A stretch of 64,000 nt of DNA from Piscicola geometra (taxonomy: Eukaryota > Annelida > Clitellata > Hirudinida > Piscicolidae): positions 3,598,920 through 3,662,919 of the forward strand of contig OX030961.1 of NCBI GenBank assembly GCA_943735955.1, written 5' to 3'. The notes beneath the pieces are model-generated. The model had not been told where the DNA came from. It ran no database searches and saw only the letters and a program-made list of their open reading frames with translations. Positions 44,549 to 64,000 of this stretch are shown here, one piece after another. How positions within the stretch are numbered: the stretch's first letter is position 1; each line of letters opens with the position of its first letter. Made by a program: the position numbers and the translations under genes.

Positions 44549-47500
44549 TTTTACTATTATATTATTATACACTTAAAAACTTATTTTTGTTTAAACACCT
44601 TCAAAAGACTAGAAACTTTGATTAATAGTCGAAAATAAATTTGTCATATAAATCTTTCGAATTTGTACTATGAACTTTTTAAAGACAGACTATAAAAAGA
44701 TTATAAGCAAAGATACTAAAGAATAAAATTGTAAAAGTTATATTAAAAAATGTAAGTTTTGAATGAATTAAATTTTTTTTAAATATTTATTTTAAACTAA
44801 AGATTATTTCCAATATATTAATGTCTGAATTTACACTTATGCAATATGGTTTGATGCATATACATATACATATAGACTATATGATATAGTAATATATATA
44901 TACTATATATATATATGGTTTGATGAATATTGAATTAATCTTTTATAAAATATATAACTGAGATCAATAGTTTTTTCAATAAAGATTTTTGGTAACGGAT
45001 ATCATTATGAATTAATTTGTTTGATTATAAAAAGTTAAGTGTTAATCATATTTCTTTAAAATCAATCTTGGATGGAATTAAGTAAATACATTTAACTTTA
45101 ATTCTTTGTTGAAAAAATTGCTCAATATTTTTTCTCTTTCAATCTTTATTCGACGAACTGATTTATTTTATAACTTGAAACGCAATCCCCAAGCTTGGGC
45201 TAAAATGTTTTTTTTATTTTGACATTTCACTTTAAATAAAAACATAATGAAATTTTTTCAAATGCAAAATAATATTAAAACTACAATTAATTTACAAAAA
45301 ATAATCAATGACTTAAATTTGCATTAAAGAATGGTATTCATGTGCTTATCACTACACAGTATTAGAGCCTTTTTGCAACATCAGACTTCTTAGTTGTGGC
45401 ACCACAAAAACGTTGAGAACACTACTCTAAGACTCTTTTATATAAAGTTTTCAATAAATCGTTATTTAATTATAAAAATATAAAGATGAATCACCAAACA
45501 TTTTTAAAGGGTTTGAAATTCATAAAATGAACCACAGTGGAGGCAAAAGAGTCTTTGAAATGACTTAAAACGTTAAAAAAACTTCAAATAAAAAATATTT
45601 AAAAAATTTCAAACGATGATGTTTCATGAAATTGTTCTTCATCAAAGAATAAAAATAATAATAACAATGAAAATAAAAAGATTATGTTGGTGTCTTAAAA
45701 AGAATAAACCACATTCCATTTTATTCGTTCGGATAATTAGACTTTATTGTTGCTGGAAGAACCATTTAAGTGCCTCACACATACATTAATAAAAAAATTG
45801 CAAACAATTATTTCTCTTTAAATTTTTTATATAAACCAACAAATAAGAGCCAATTAACCCTAAAGAATACTAAGACAGATTAAATTGCAACCATTGAAGT
45901 TTAACAATTTTTCGTTAAACGATTTTGAAACACAAACGAATAGTAAATTAAATAACGTAAAATAGCATAATGATTACAGAACGTCCTTTAGATGAACTGG
46001 CAAATCTTTACAAGGATGTAGTATTAACAAAAGATTATTGAAAACCAAAAGGGGTGAGAGTAATACGAAAGTCCATCAAATAAGTAACTGAGAAGCGTTT
46101 TCAGTTCAAAACACTCAAATAAGTTAAACAATACTTAATTTTTAATCAATAAGAAAAATGTGTTACAGTAGAGATAAAGACAACGATTATAGATTAATAA
46201 CATATTAATAATTTCATTTTTATTACTATTCTATTTTCTTATTTAGAACTTTTGAAATAGTTAAAACTGCAAAGTCTCGACAACTTGCATACTAACAAGT
46301 GCTCAAAAAAGAAAACATATTCACATAGCACACATTTGTATATATATTCCACAGACACTAAATATTTACTTTAATCAGCTTCTTTATGAAAAAAAAAATA
46401 TACATGAACAGCACACAAATGGAAAATATGAAAATATAAAATGGCTTTGATCTTTGACTGGTTATGGCAACCTTATATGTTCTATACCATAAAAATCATT
46501 GCTGGTTGAATGGTGTTAATACAAAATAAATTGTTTTTGATTTTGAAGTGAAATTTTGTTGCAATAATTTGATGTTAAATGTTTAATTTGTTTGAATGCA
46601 ATTATTGTTCACGATGCAATAATATTAATCTAAATTATTGAATATTTTATTATTCAAATGATATATAATTATGACACTATATTCTTATAACCTATTTAAT
46701 AAATAATTTAATAAGCTTTGAAAATCTCTAGGCGATCTCAATAAAAATTATCAGATTGAGAATTACTAAATATATAATGTATTTAAACACATTAAATTAA
46801 GAGCTTAAAATATTTTTAAAATAATGAGTTCATAAGTTAAATTCCAAAAAGTGTATTTAGGATGTTTAGTGAATTGCATATGGAATATGAGGAAAGTATA
46901 TAAAAACATTCACATGAGTGAATTCACACTTTGAATAAATGTCTTAGGATACCTGAATATTTAATCACTACTACTATTATCATCATCATCCTTATCGACA
47001 TCGTTATCATCATCCTCATCATCATTATAAACGTCATATTTGACATGGTTAAAAGTAGATGGCAACACGAAAAGATCATGAAGACACATTGGATCGAAAT
47101 TCAAATTGAATTTTCTATTGAGTTTCCACGGCACTTGCAACACATGTTTATAATCATTTAATGGATTTACTTATAAATACAGATAACCTTCCTTTAAAAA
47201 AACCACATATAATTTTATATAATTGAAGATCATATATTTAGCAATATAGTCAAATAGTCAATATTGGGTGAATTAGTAGCGAGTGTGTAGCGACTCTCGG
47301 CTTGACCAATGGTCTTAGGTTTGAATGCAATAAATGTACTAGTAGCTTTTAAGGTTCAAATGAAAATATTCAGCCTAAGTGGCCTAGAAGCCAGTACTGG
47401 TTATACGCCGATACAATAATCGTGATTACAATTATTATTATGAAGATAAACTCCGCACCGTAAAATACAAAATATTTTCATTGATTGAGATATTTCATGA

Positions 47501-48840
47501 AATAACATTTAAAAGTATATAAATCGAGATTTAAATTGCACCAAATGTGTCTAAAACTGCGTCTAAAGATACCCAAACGAATGAATAGAATAAGTGAAAT
47601 ATTTAAAGAGCTACTAGTTAGATAAATTCTAATAGAATAGTGAAACATCAAAACTACATTCCTTGTAAAGATAATGATCTATTTTTCAGATTTTCAAAAA
47701 TAGCGTTTATAAAATGTCACTAAATATTGTAAGAGAGGCGTGTTGTGGAGATGTGAGGCTTGAACTACTATTAAATGTGGCTTAGAAGTGTTTTTATAAA
47801 ATGAATAAACTGATTTAAATAAAGATCATTTATAATTAAAAATATTTATTCGAAAATGATTCAATTGAATATTTTTAACCTTGAAGTTGAGCCTGTAATA
47901 CTGTTAATATTTGAAAAATTGAACGTTAAATAATTTCTCCAAACCTTATTTATAATAAACCATTGCTTCCTTCATTATTGATATTTTTAATTCATACAAT
48001 TTAAATAGGATTTATTTTTAAAATAATATTTTTTTCCTATAATCCAAAATAGGAAATGTAGTCTAATTAGAAGTAATAGTAGTTGTGGAAGTAGTAGGAG
48101 AGACGATGATAGCTTAAGATCCCTGAGATATATCACCCACAAAAGAATTTATGACAAAATACCAAATAAAAATAAAACCAAAAAAAACATAAAAAAGAAG
48201 CCATTCAATAAAAGGTATCTACTTTCATTCTAATAATAGTTTTCCATATATTAAATAATTGAAATACTAAAAGAACAAAGATGCTGTGGTTAAGGCTGGT
48301 GTGTCATCTTAGATGTTGCACATTAATTCATGAAAACGATAACGCGAGGAAAAAAACTTAAACAAATCATAGTAAGAGTGGTGGCAGAGACAGGATAGGT
48401 GCAAATAGTGTTTTAAATAAAGTTAAAACAGAAGGATTTAATCATTTTTTTGCTTATTCCAATTATGGTTTGCTAAACATAAATATTTCATTTAATTAAA
48501 AAAAACTAATTAAAGTTACTTTTGATTTAAAAAATGTTTTGATTGATTTTGAGGAGATTGATTTAATCACGCGCATGGCAAGCCGTGGTAAGGTTATAGC
48601 ATTGGAAATTACAACTAAATAACTGAGAATTACAATGCCGTGTTATTTGCGTACGAATTAATGTGTATGTTTGTGCAAAAACTCTTTATATAGCGTAAAG
48701 AATCAGGTCGGGCGCATAAGTTTCGCTTTGTAAACGTTCCAATTGTGGCTGTTATCATTGCTGATTGGTGCAAGTAATCATGGAAAACGGGAAATATACG
48801 ACTTCTAGATAATAATTATGATCATTGTTATTTCACAAAA
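44549..48840. other. AT-rich intergenic desert
   Basis: More than 4 kb of AT-rich DNA with no exon signature that I can support on either strand. A TATATATATA patch lies at about 44870-44920 and a short ATC-rich run at 46965-47035. Confidence 0.5.
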
Positions 48841-48865
48841 TATCACCATCACCATCATCATGTTT

Positions 48866-48922
<57 letters not shown>
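48866..48922. repeat. (ATC)n microsatellite forming a run of stop codons
   Basis: Read on the minus strand this is (TGA)n continuing directly and in frame from the TGA stop of the misshapen-like kinase at 48921-48923, so the real stop is followed by well over ten tandem TGA codons. Confidence 0.9.
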
Positions 48923-58372
<9,450 letters not shown>

Positions 58373-60600
58373 CTGCGGAAGGGTGGAATAGGAGGGAGGT
58401 GTTTTTAATTATTTTGATGATGATAGTAGTTATGATAAAGATGGCAATGGTGATGTTATTAATGTAAAAAAATCATGTTTATAATTCCAGTGTGTAGTTG
58501 GTGGGTGGTTTTGAGAAGCGATGAAAATCATGATGATGCTGATGGTTCGATACGCACTCTCTCAATTATTAGTCGACAAAAAAGCAGTTAATCATCCTAG
58601 AAGGTGAGTAAGACTCCACGAAAAAAACACACACACAAAATCAATAGGAATGAGCATTAAAAAACGCGAAAAGAAAAATAATTGTAAACAAAACACCCTT
58701 TGTGAAGCAGTGCCAGTTATGAGCTAATACAAACACACACAACATTCGAAAACTAATTTCTTTGGCACTTGATTCTTGGAAGAAGGTGCATAAGAAGAAG
58801 AAGCGAAGTGATGTAGCGCAAAATAACCTGGACTCTAGGCCGTTTTAAGAGTCGAAGTAATAAACAAGTTTGCGTTTGAGATAACGAAGCCTGGACGTGG
58901 TGTGGGAACTGCTATTGAATCCATAGGCAAAATCACTTATCTCGTAGGATCTGTTTATTAATATGGATTTAACTCTTTTAAATTCAAGAATATAGTGCAG
59001 TAGTGAAACACAGGTTTGCAATACAGAATGTTTGAAGAGGTTCTCAATGACTTTGAGGTTTCAAGGCGTGAATGTGAGATGATCATTATCAAGATCATCA
59101 AGCCATCAAGATGTGATGTGTGGAACAGCCTGGTCAAATTCTACATAGATGGTTGAGGGTTTGTGCTGTCTTAATCATCAGTTTAAATATTTTTATTTTT
59201 TAAAGTTTTTTTTCTTCTCAGTAGTAATGAAGTTGGTTGCAGTATTGAGCTATAACTTATAACCTATAAGTCATGTAAAATGATGATGATAGCTATGAAG
59301 ATGATGATGAAGAATGAATGAGAAAGTGAAGATAGTGATGATTATGTTTATAAACAAAAGATGATGATGATGGTAGTGATGATGGTGGTGCTGTTTAATA
59401 TGATCTTCCCTTAAAATGTTGACGTAAATTAAAAGTAATAGATTTTGAACAGAAGTGTGAAAACTCCAAGAAATAGTTGAAGGAAATCGATTATTGGTGC
59501 AAGCTGTCTTAGTGATGATTATGAGGTTGTCTCTGATTGTATTTAGCTTTTGGTTTACATCCCTTTTTGTTTTCTTGTGTTTTGGTATAGTAGTCAAAAG
59601 ACCTGTGGTAGTTAGACTCACAAACCTCCCACCGATACACAAAATGGTTGAGTCATTCGAGTTTATGGTGTTGCGAACGGCGAGTCATGTTTTTTAGTTT
59701 CAGCATGTTTGAGTACATGGATGAAGTGCCTGATGCCAGATTTAAAAGAACCTTTTCTAAGAATTTGAAGAGGATTACTAAGTGAGAGATGAGACATAAC
59801 GCCAGCAAACAAATCAGAAATAAAAATAAAGCACGAAGAGAGATGGAAGAAAACAATAAACAAAAAAAGAATAAAAAAAAACTGTAAAACATCTGAAAAC
59901 ACAGATAGAAACACGAAAATGAAAACAGAGAAAGAGGTAAACCATCGAATTATGAGCACATTGCTGTATAAATCTTCATTGAGAAAGTCAGCTTTAACTT
60001 CTTTGTGTGCAAAGATACCTCCCTCACCCAACACAGAAAGTAAATTGCCTTTTAAAAATGCCTTAAGATATTTGATGGAAGGAATACTGTAGCTTTTATG
60101 GTTCACATAAGAATATTTTGGAAAACACAAGGACTGATGAATTAGGGTTATTGTATAGATTGAAAGATGAGGGTTTACATATGAAGATGATAACACAAAT
60201 ATGAACATTCATTAAAAGTTTGCACACACACTTACCCACACTAACACACACACACAAACAATATATAAGATGTATAAACACATATGAAGGTTTTTGTTAA
60301 TGAAGTAAATTAGAGTTTTAAGGAGCAGATGACAGAGTTGCCTGCATAAACAAGATTGCTTCCATAATAATAAAAATAATTTTAAAAAAAGAAGAAAATA
60401 ATAATTATAAAAAGAGGCAGTAGTGAAGAAGCCTTACAAGGTTATGTGGAGACAATGATCCTTGTTCGTTAGTCGATCAACAAAGACAATTAATAAAGAT
60501 AATAAAAAGAACAAGATGATAAATTGTGGTAGGAATAAATGTAAGCAGTAGAAAAAGTATGTCTAATTATAATTAGGATATGTATAAAAAGACGAAAAAA
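58373..60600. other. Mostly noncoding, two exon-like ORFs
   Basis: No upstream kinase exon (glycine-rich loop or AIKVMDV-type segment) is visible on the minus strand. On the plus strand two short frames each follow an AG: 59030-59154 (MFEEVLNDFEVSRRECEMII, ending at TGA) and 59704-59782 (MFEYMDEVPDARFKRTFSKN, ending at TGA with an overlapping GTGAGA donor). Their joining phase is ambiguous and no family is recognised. Confidence 0.3.
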
Positions 60601-60647
60601 TAATGAATTGGATAAAAAAATATCGTTTATAGGAGTAACATGAAGAC

Positions 60648-61375
60648 ATAAACGGATAAAAAGTCTTTAGAATAAAAAGTTTTCGGATAAAAAGTCTTCA
60701 GAACAAAGTCTTCAGGATAAAAAGTCTCCAAGAAGAGAAAAAAACTTTTTATATAATTTAATTAATTTTAATTAATGTAAAATAATTTGTAAAAACAAAT
60801 TTAATTAAGAAATAAATAAATAATTATTTAAAATATTTTTTACCTTATGTTGGAAATATCAAATAGAAGACATGAAACTTTTATGAGAAATGTGGTTAGA
60901 GCTCTCAGAAGGAAAAGAATAATCGGCAAGAAATGCTTTTTTTATAATTTTATTAATTTTAATAAATTTAAATAATTATTAGAAATATTTTAATTAACAA
61001 ATACTGAGAAGATGCTGATTAATTAATAAATATCAAATAGAAGACATGAAACTTTCGGAGTTTTATGAGAAATTTGGTTAGTGCTCCCAGGAAGGGTTAA
61101 ATTGACGAAACAACAACATCCAATTCAAATTTATTCAAATGCTATTTTGAGATTGAACGGAAAAAATATAGCAAAAATTAGATAAAAGTATTAAATTTTA
61201 TTCTTTAAGTTTAAAGGATCACGTATGAATCACGTATTTTTTCTTGAAAATTAATTTTTTAAAGATTTTTTATCCTTAAGACTTTTCATCCTGAAGACTT
61301 TTCATTCTGAAGACTTTTCATCCTAAAGACTTTTCATCCTAAAAACTTTCATCCTGAAGACTTTTCATCCTAGAA
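60648..61375. mobile_element. Second foldback-type element with GGATAAAAAGTCTTC arms
   Basis: The left arm (60654-60735) has about five GGATAAAAAGTCTTC-type units. The right arm (61262-61373) has about seven units of the inverse type (GAAGACTTTTCATCCT). The same 15-bp unit forms the inner arms of the element at 26085-27457. The interior holds a direct repeat of about 60 bp (60862-60920 and 61033-61097, ATCAAATAGAAGACATGAAA). No ORF is present. The outer GTAGGTACAGTGAA arms are absent, so it is a shorter or decayed relative. Confidence 0.65.
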
Positions 61376-61540
61376 CCACATAAAGAAGTCTAAAAAGTAT
61401 GTTAAGAAACTAACGTAAAACAGAAGTGAAGGAGACTCTATGTTATTTTGTAATCCGATCCTTGAAAATTACCATTGATCTTACTGCATAATTTTTGGGC
61501 ACTTTCAGAGAAATTTAAATTTTTAATTTTTGACAGAATT

Positions 61541-61645
61541 GCCGTACGAAGTAACACAATCAGGAACTCTTTGCATGCTCAAGGCAGTGCTAAATTCTTA
61601 TGCTAATGAACATAAAAAAGCTTTAGAAGAACTTAGTCTGAAATA
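61541..61645 (+). CDS. Possible terminal exon, unidentified
   Basis: After a strong acceptor (TTTTTAATTTTTGACAG) the frame reads LPYEVTQSGTLCMLKAVLNS, continues YANEHKKALEELSLK and ends at TAA. The composition is convincingly protein-like and helical. No upstream exon was found, and the foldback element at 60648-61375 lies directly upstream, where an intron would be. Family unknown. Confidence 0.35.
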
Positions 61646-61974
61646 ATTGTTTAAAAACATTTAAATAAGTGGCTTTTTTGTGAGTTTGTTCCGACTCAAA
61701 TATCTTTGTTTAACTATATGCGAAATTTGTCTGCACTTGAAAAAAGAAGACACAAAAGGAATAAATAAATTGACGGTGTATCTACGAGCTTTCACAGATT
61801 GGCAAATTATAAGAGTTTTAATAAATAATTTTACTTTATTTAATAAATTTTTATTTATTTGAAAATTCAATTTGAAATTGAGTTTCAAAATATTGACAAG
61901 GAAACTTAAATTATTTTGAAGAATTCTAACAGTAGGTAACTTGAGAAGATGACATATGCATCACATACAAGAGT

Positions 61975-62145
61975 GTATGTGTGTTGATGTGTGCATCTTT
62001 ATGTGTGTGTGTGTTGATGTGTGCATCTTTATGTGTGTTTGTGTTGATGTGTGCATCTTTATGTGTGTGTGTGTTGATGTGTGCAGCTTTATGTGTGTGT
62101 GTGTTGATGTGTGCATCTTTATGTGTGTGTGTGTTCATGTGAAGA
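61975..62145. repeat. 30-bp minisatellite
   Basis: Five to six copies of a 30-bp unit (TGTTGATGTGTGCATCTTTA with a TGTGTGTGTG spacer). The ORFs over it on both strands are artefacts. Confidence 0.9.
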
Positions 62146-63640
62146 GGATACAAACTTCGTGAAACATTAGCACTGATAATGCCATCAAGCACATGCTACA
62201 GCAGATACCACATCCACTCATGCATGTCTCCACGAATATAACACCATTCACAACCAGAACACTGACAGTAACAACCAATTTTATAATCTCTGGAAAAAAT
62301 ATCATTACTAAAAACACTAATCACCAAGCCTTGCACCACACTCCAGCCTATCTTCCCCTCCCACACCTCACCTATCACCTTTCCGGCTCTGACATCGACT
62401 GATTGCTACCTTTATAGCTAGAGAATTCACCATTCTATCCCTATCAGTGGGACTCATTATTCAAGACGCCACTAAAGCATGAAATCCTCAAAATTTTATT
62501 AATCTATAACCGAATTAAACACCAGCGTATTCTATAACACCTAATCCTATCATTGATTACCCTTAAATAAAATAATAAAAGCAGTGAGGACTGAAGCAGA
62601 CTCCATCAGCAGCACATCTTGAAGGATCTTGTATCGAAATATTGCCTAGACTTACTTGTTTGGAGACACTAGTGTGGCTTCAGTTAAGAGGTTTGCTTCT
62701 CTTCTTTCAGCTTATTTAAATCCCGATGTAAATTCTTTTTGAAACTTGATGATTTAAAGGCAAAAATTTATTCAAGTAAGTACCGAAGAAATTCAATTTG
62801 ATATTCTTCCAGATGAAATGAAGTGAACGTTGGTGTAGCCTACGTGTACGTAAGAGAGTGTGTGAGAATATCGATTGAGAGGTGCAAGAGGGCGTGTGTG
62901 AGGAGGTTTGATAGTTGCTGCGTCTAGACATTGGTTTTAAACAAAATTAAGACAATTAATTGCATAGAATTCATATAAAACCAAAACTTTTTTTCATTGT
63001 CAATATTAAGAAATAAATACTTTTTACAATTATTAAAGACTAAGCATCAAAACCATACGAGCACAATCAGCAGGGAGTGGAAATGCATAGAAAGTTCTCA
63101 AAGTAACAATGTGGCTTCACGAGCTTCACTGACGTACAATGAACTAGAAATACAATGCATTTTACACATTGTGTGAACTACAAAACAGCAAATACAGTGT
63201 TTTTTGGTCTGTTTAAATACAAAAAAGATACTAAAGATTGTCAGAGTAATATTCCATGAAATGTCATACAGAGGCAACTTTAATCTCATCCGTTTTTTAG
63301 AAAGTATTTTGCTACATTTAATTGTACTGCATTGTACTGCATGATTCAATGAATACATTTATTGTACAAATGCATGATGGATGGGGCAGGGAGCACACAA
63401 TGACAGCATGACTTGGCGTTGTGCAGTCTGTTGATTTAGCATGCCTGCGTGTGTTGCTTGTTTGTAATCATCTTGAGAGCCATTGACACTATGTAAATAG
63501 GCAAAAACCGTGAAAAACCGACTTAGAAAAACAGGGAAATACTATCACACATACAAATACAAACAAAAAATACAAAATCATTGTTAATGCTTGCCAGAAG
63601 CCACTTAAAAACAGTAGGATCATTAAGAGGGGTGGCACTT
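62146..63640. other. Intergenic, nothing supported
   Basis: AT-rich sequence with scattered short ORFs but no family signature or splice-consistent exon. Confidence 0.45.
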
Positions 63641-63922
63641 GTGTGATGGTGTCATCTGCGAACACCTTTGTGTCTCTCCACCCATCGATCGATCCATCAA
63701 TCCACTCATTCATCCATCGATCCATCAATCCATTTATTCACCCATTCATCCATCCATCTACTCATCAATCCATTAATCCAGTCATCCACTCAATTTTTAA
63801 AAAATCAATCCACTAGTCTGTTTATTCATCCTTACATCAACCATTCATCCACGTATTTCCATCATAGCAACAATTTTCACACCACAATCCCTCCTTCCCC
63901 ACCTACACACACACACACACAT

Positions 63923-64000
<78 letters not shown>
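63640..64000. repeat. (ATCC)n-type and terminal (CA)n microsatellites
   Basis: CATCCATC/CAATCCAT tetranucleotide-derived sequence (about 63670-63850) is followed by a (CA)n tract from about 63906 that runs off the end of the window. Confidence 0.9.

Noticed and set aside
59653..60208. 181-codon minus-strand ORF rich in Phe/Ile/Leu suggestive of a membrane protein
   Set aside because: Composition is that expected from A-rich plus-strand DNA; no splice signals or family motifs.
63906..64000. Possible telomeric sequence at the window end
   Set aside because: The repeat is plain (CA)n, not a TTAGGG-type telomere unit.

Overview
The window is nuclear DNA of an invertebrate animal. It has spliced genes with GT-AG introns, AATAAA signals and AT-rich intergenic DNA. 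Introns of the calpain and misshapen genes are swollen with micro- and minisatellites. Every recognised gene is a bilaterian family. A lophotrochozoan such as a leech or other annelid fits the style, but this is inference. I rebuilt the gene models by hand from splice signals, reading phase and family alignment; no search was run. For the main models the summed exon lengths are multiples of three.

Layout. 1-2550: no gene, several microsatellites. 2551-14120 (minus): a 24-exon classical calpain of 771 residues whose introns are mostly tandem repeats. 14371-15088 (minus): ATP synthase subunit e, in 4 exons. 15294-17600 (plus): intronless Ecdysoneless (SGT1) homologue, divergent from ATP5ME across about 205 bp. 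18718-24508 (plus): a compact 14-exon plakin of 895 residues, with a plakin domain joined directly to plectin-type repeats. 25080-27604 (minus): a COMMD2-like gene whose first intron holds a 1.4 kb nested palindromic foldback element. 27977-28817 (plus): mitochondrial GrpE. 29173-30444 (plus): a two-pore-domain potassium channel with unusual selectivity filters. 30509-31768 (plus): an Ig plus Cys-rich single-pass membrane protein starting 64 bp after the channel stop. 32090-33160: a broken carboxylesterase copy.

33.2-40.4 kb is a gene-poor stretch with a few GC-richer unique islands. 40475-42342 (plus) is a three-exon secreted reeler-domain protein with a TATA box. Tail to tail with it at 42439-42579 (minus) is a tiny TATA-driven ORF. 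43126-44548 (minus) is a five-exon, 106-residue gene I cannot name. 44.6-48.8 kb is AT-rich and empty as far as I can see.

48921-58372 (minus) is most of a misshapen/TNIK/MAP4K4-type kinase. It holds the kinase domain from the end of the N-lobe onward, a very Asn/Gln-rich linker and a complete citron-homology (CNH) domain. Its first exons are not visible. 58.4-64.0 kb is mostly noncoding, with a second foldback element, three exon-like ORFs and terminal (CA)n.

The genes are a mixed housekeeping and signalling neighbourhood, not a pathway. Three arrangements suggest shared control: ATP5ME/ECD and COMMD2/GRPEL1 (divergent pairs), and the channel/Ig tandem (possibly one transcript). The less ordinary items are the foldback family, the altered channel filters with the tight tandem, the rod-less plakin, the repeat-swollen calpain introns and the small unidentified genes at 42.4-44.5 kb.
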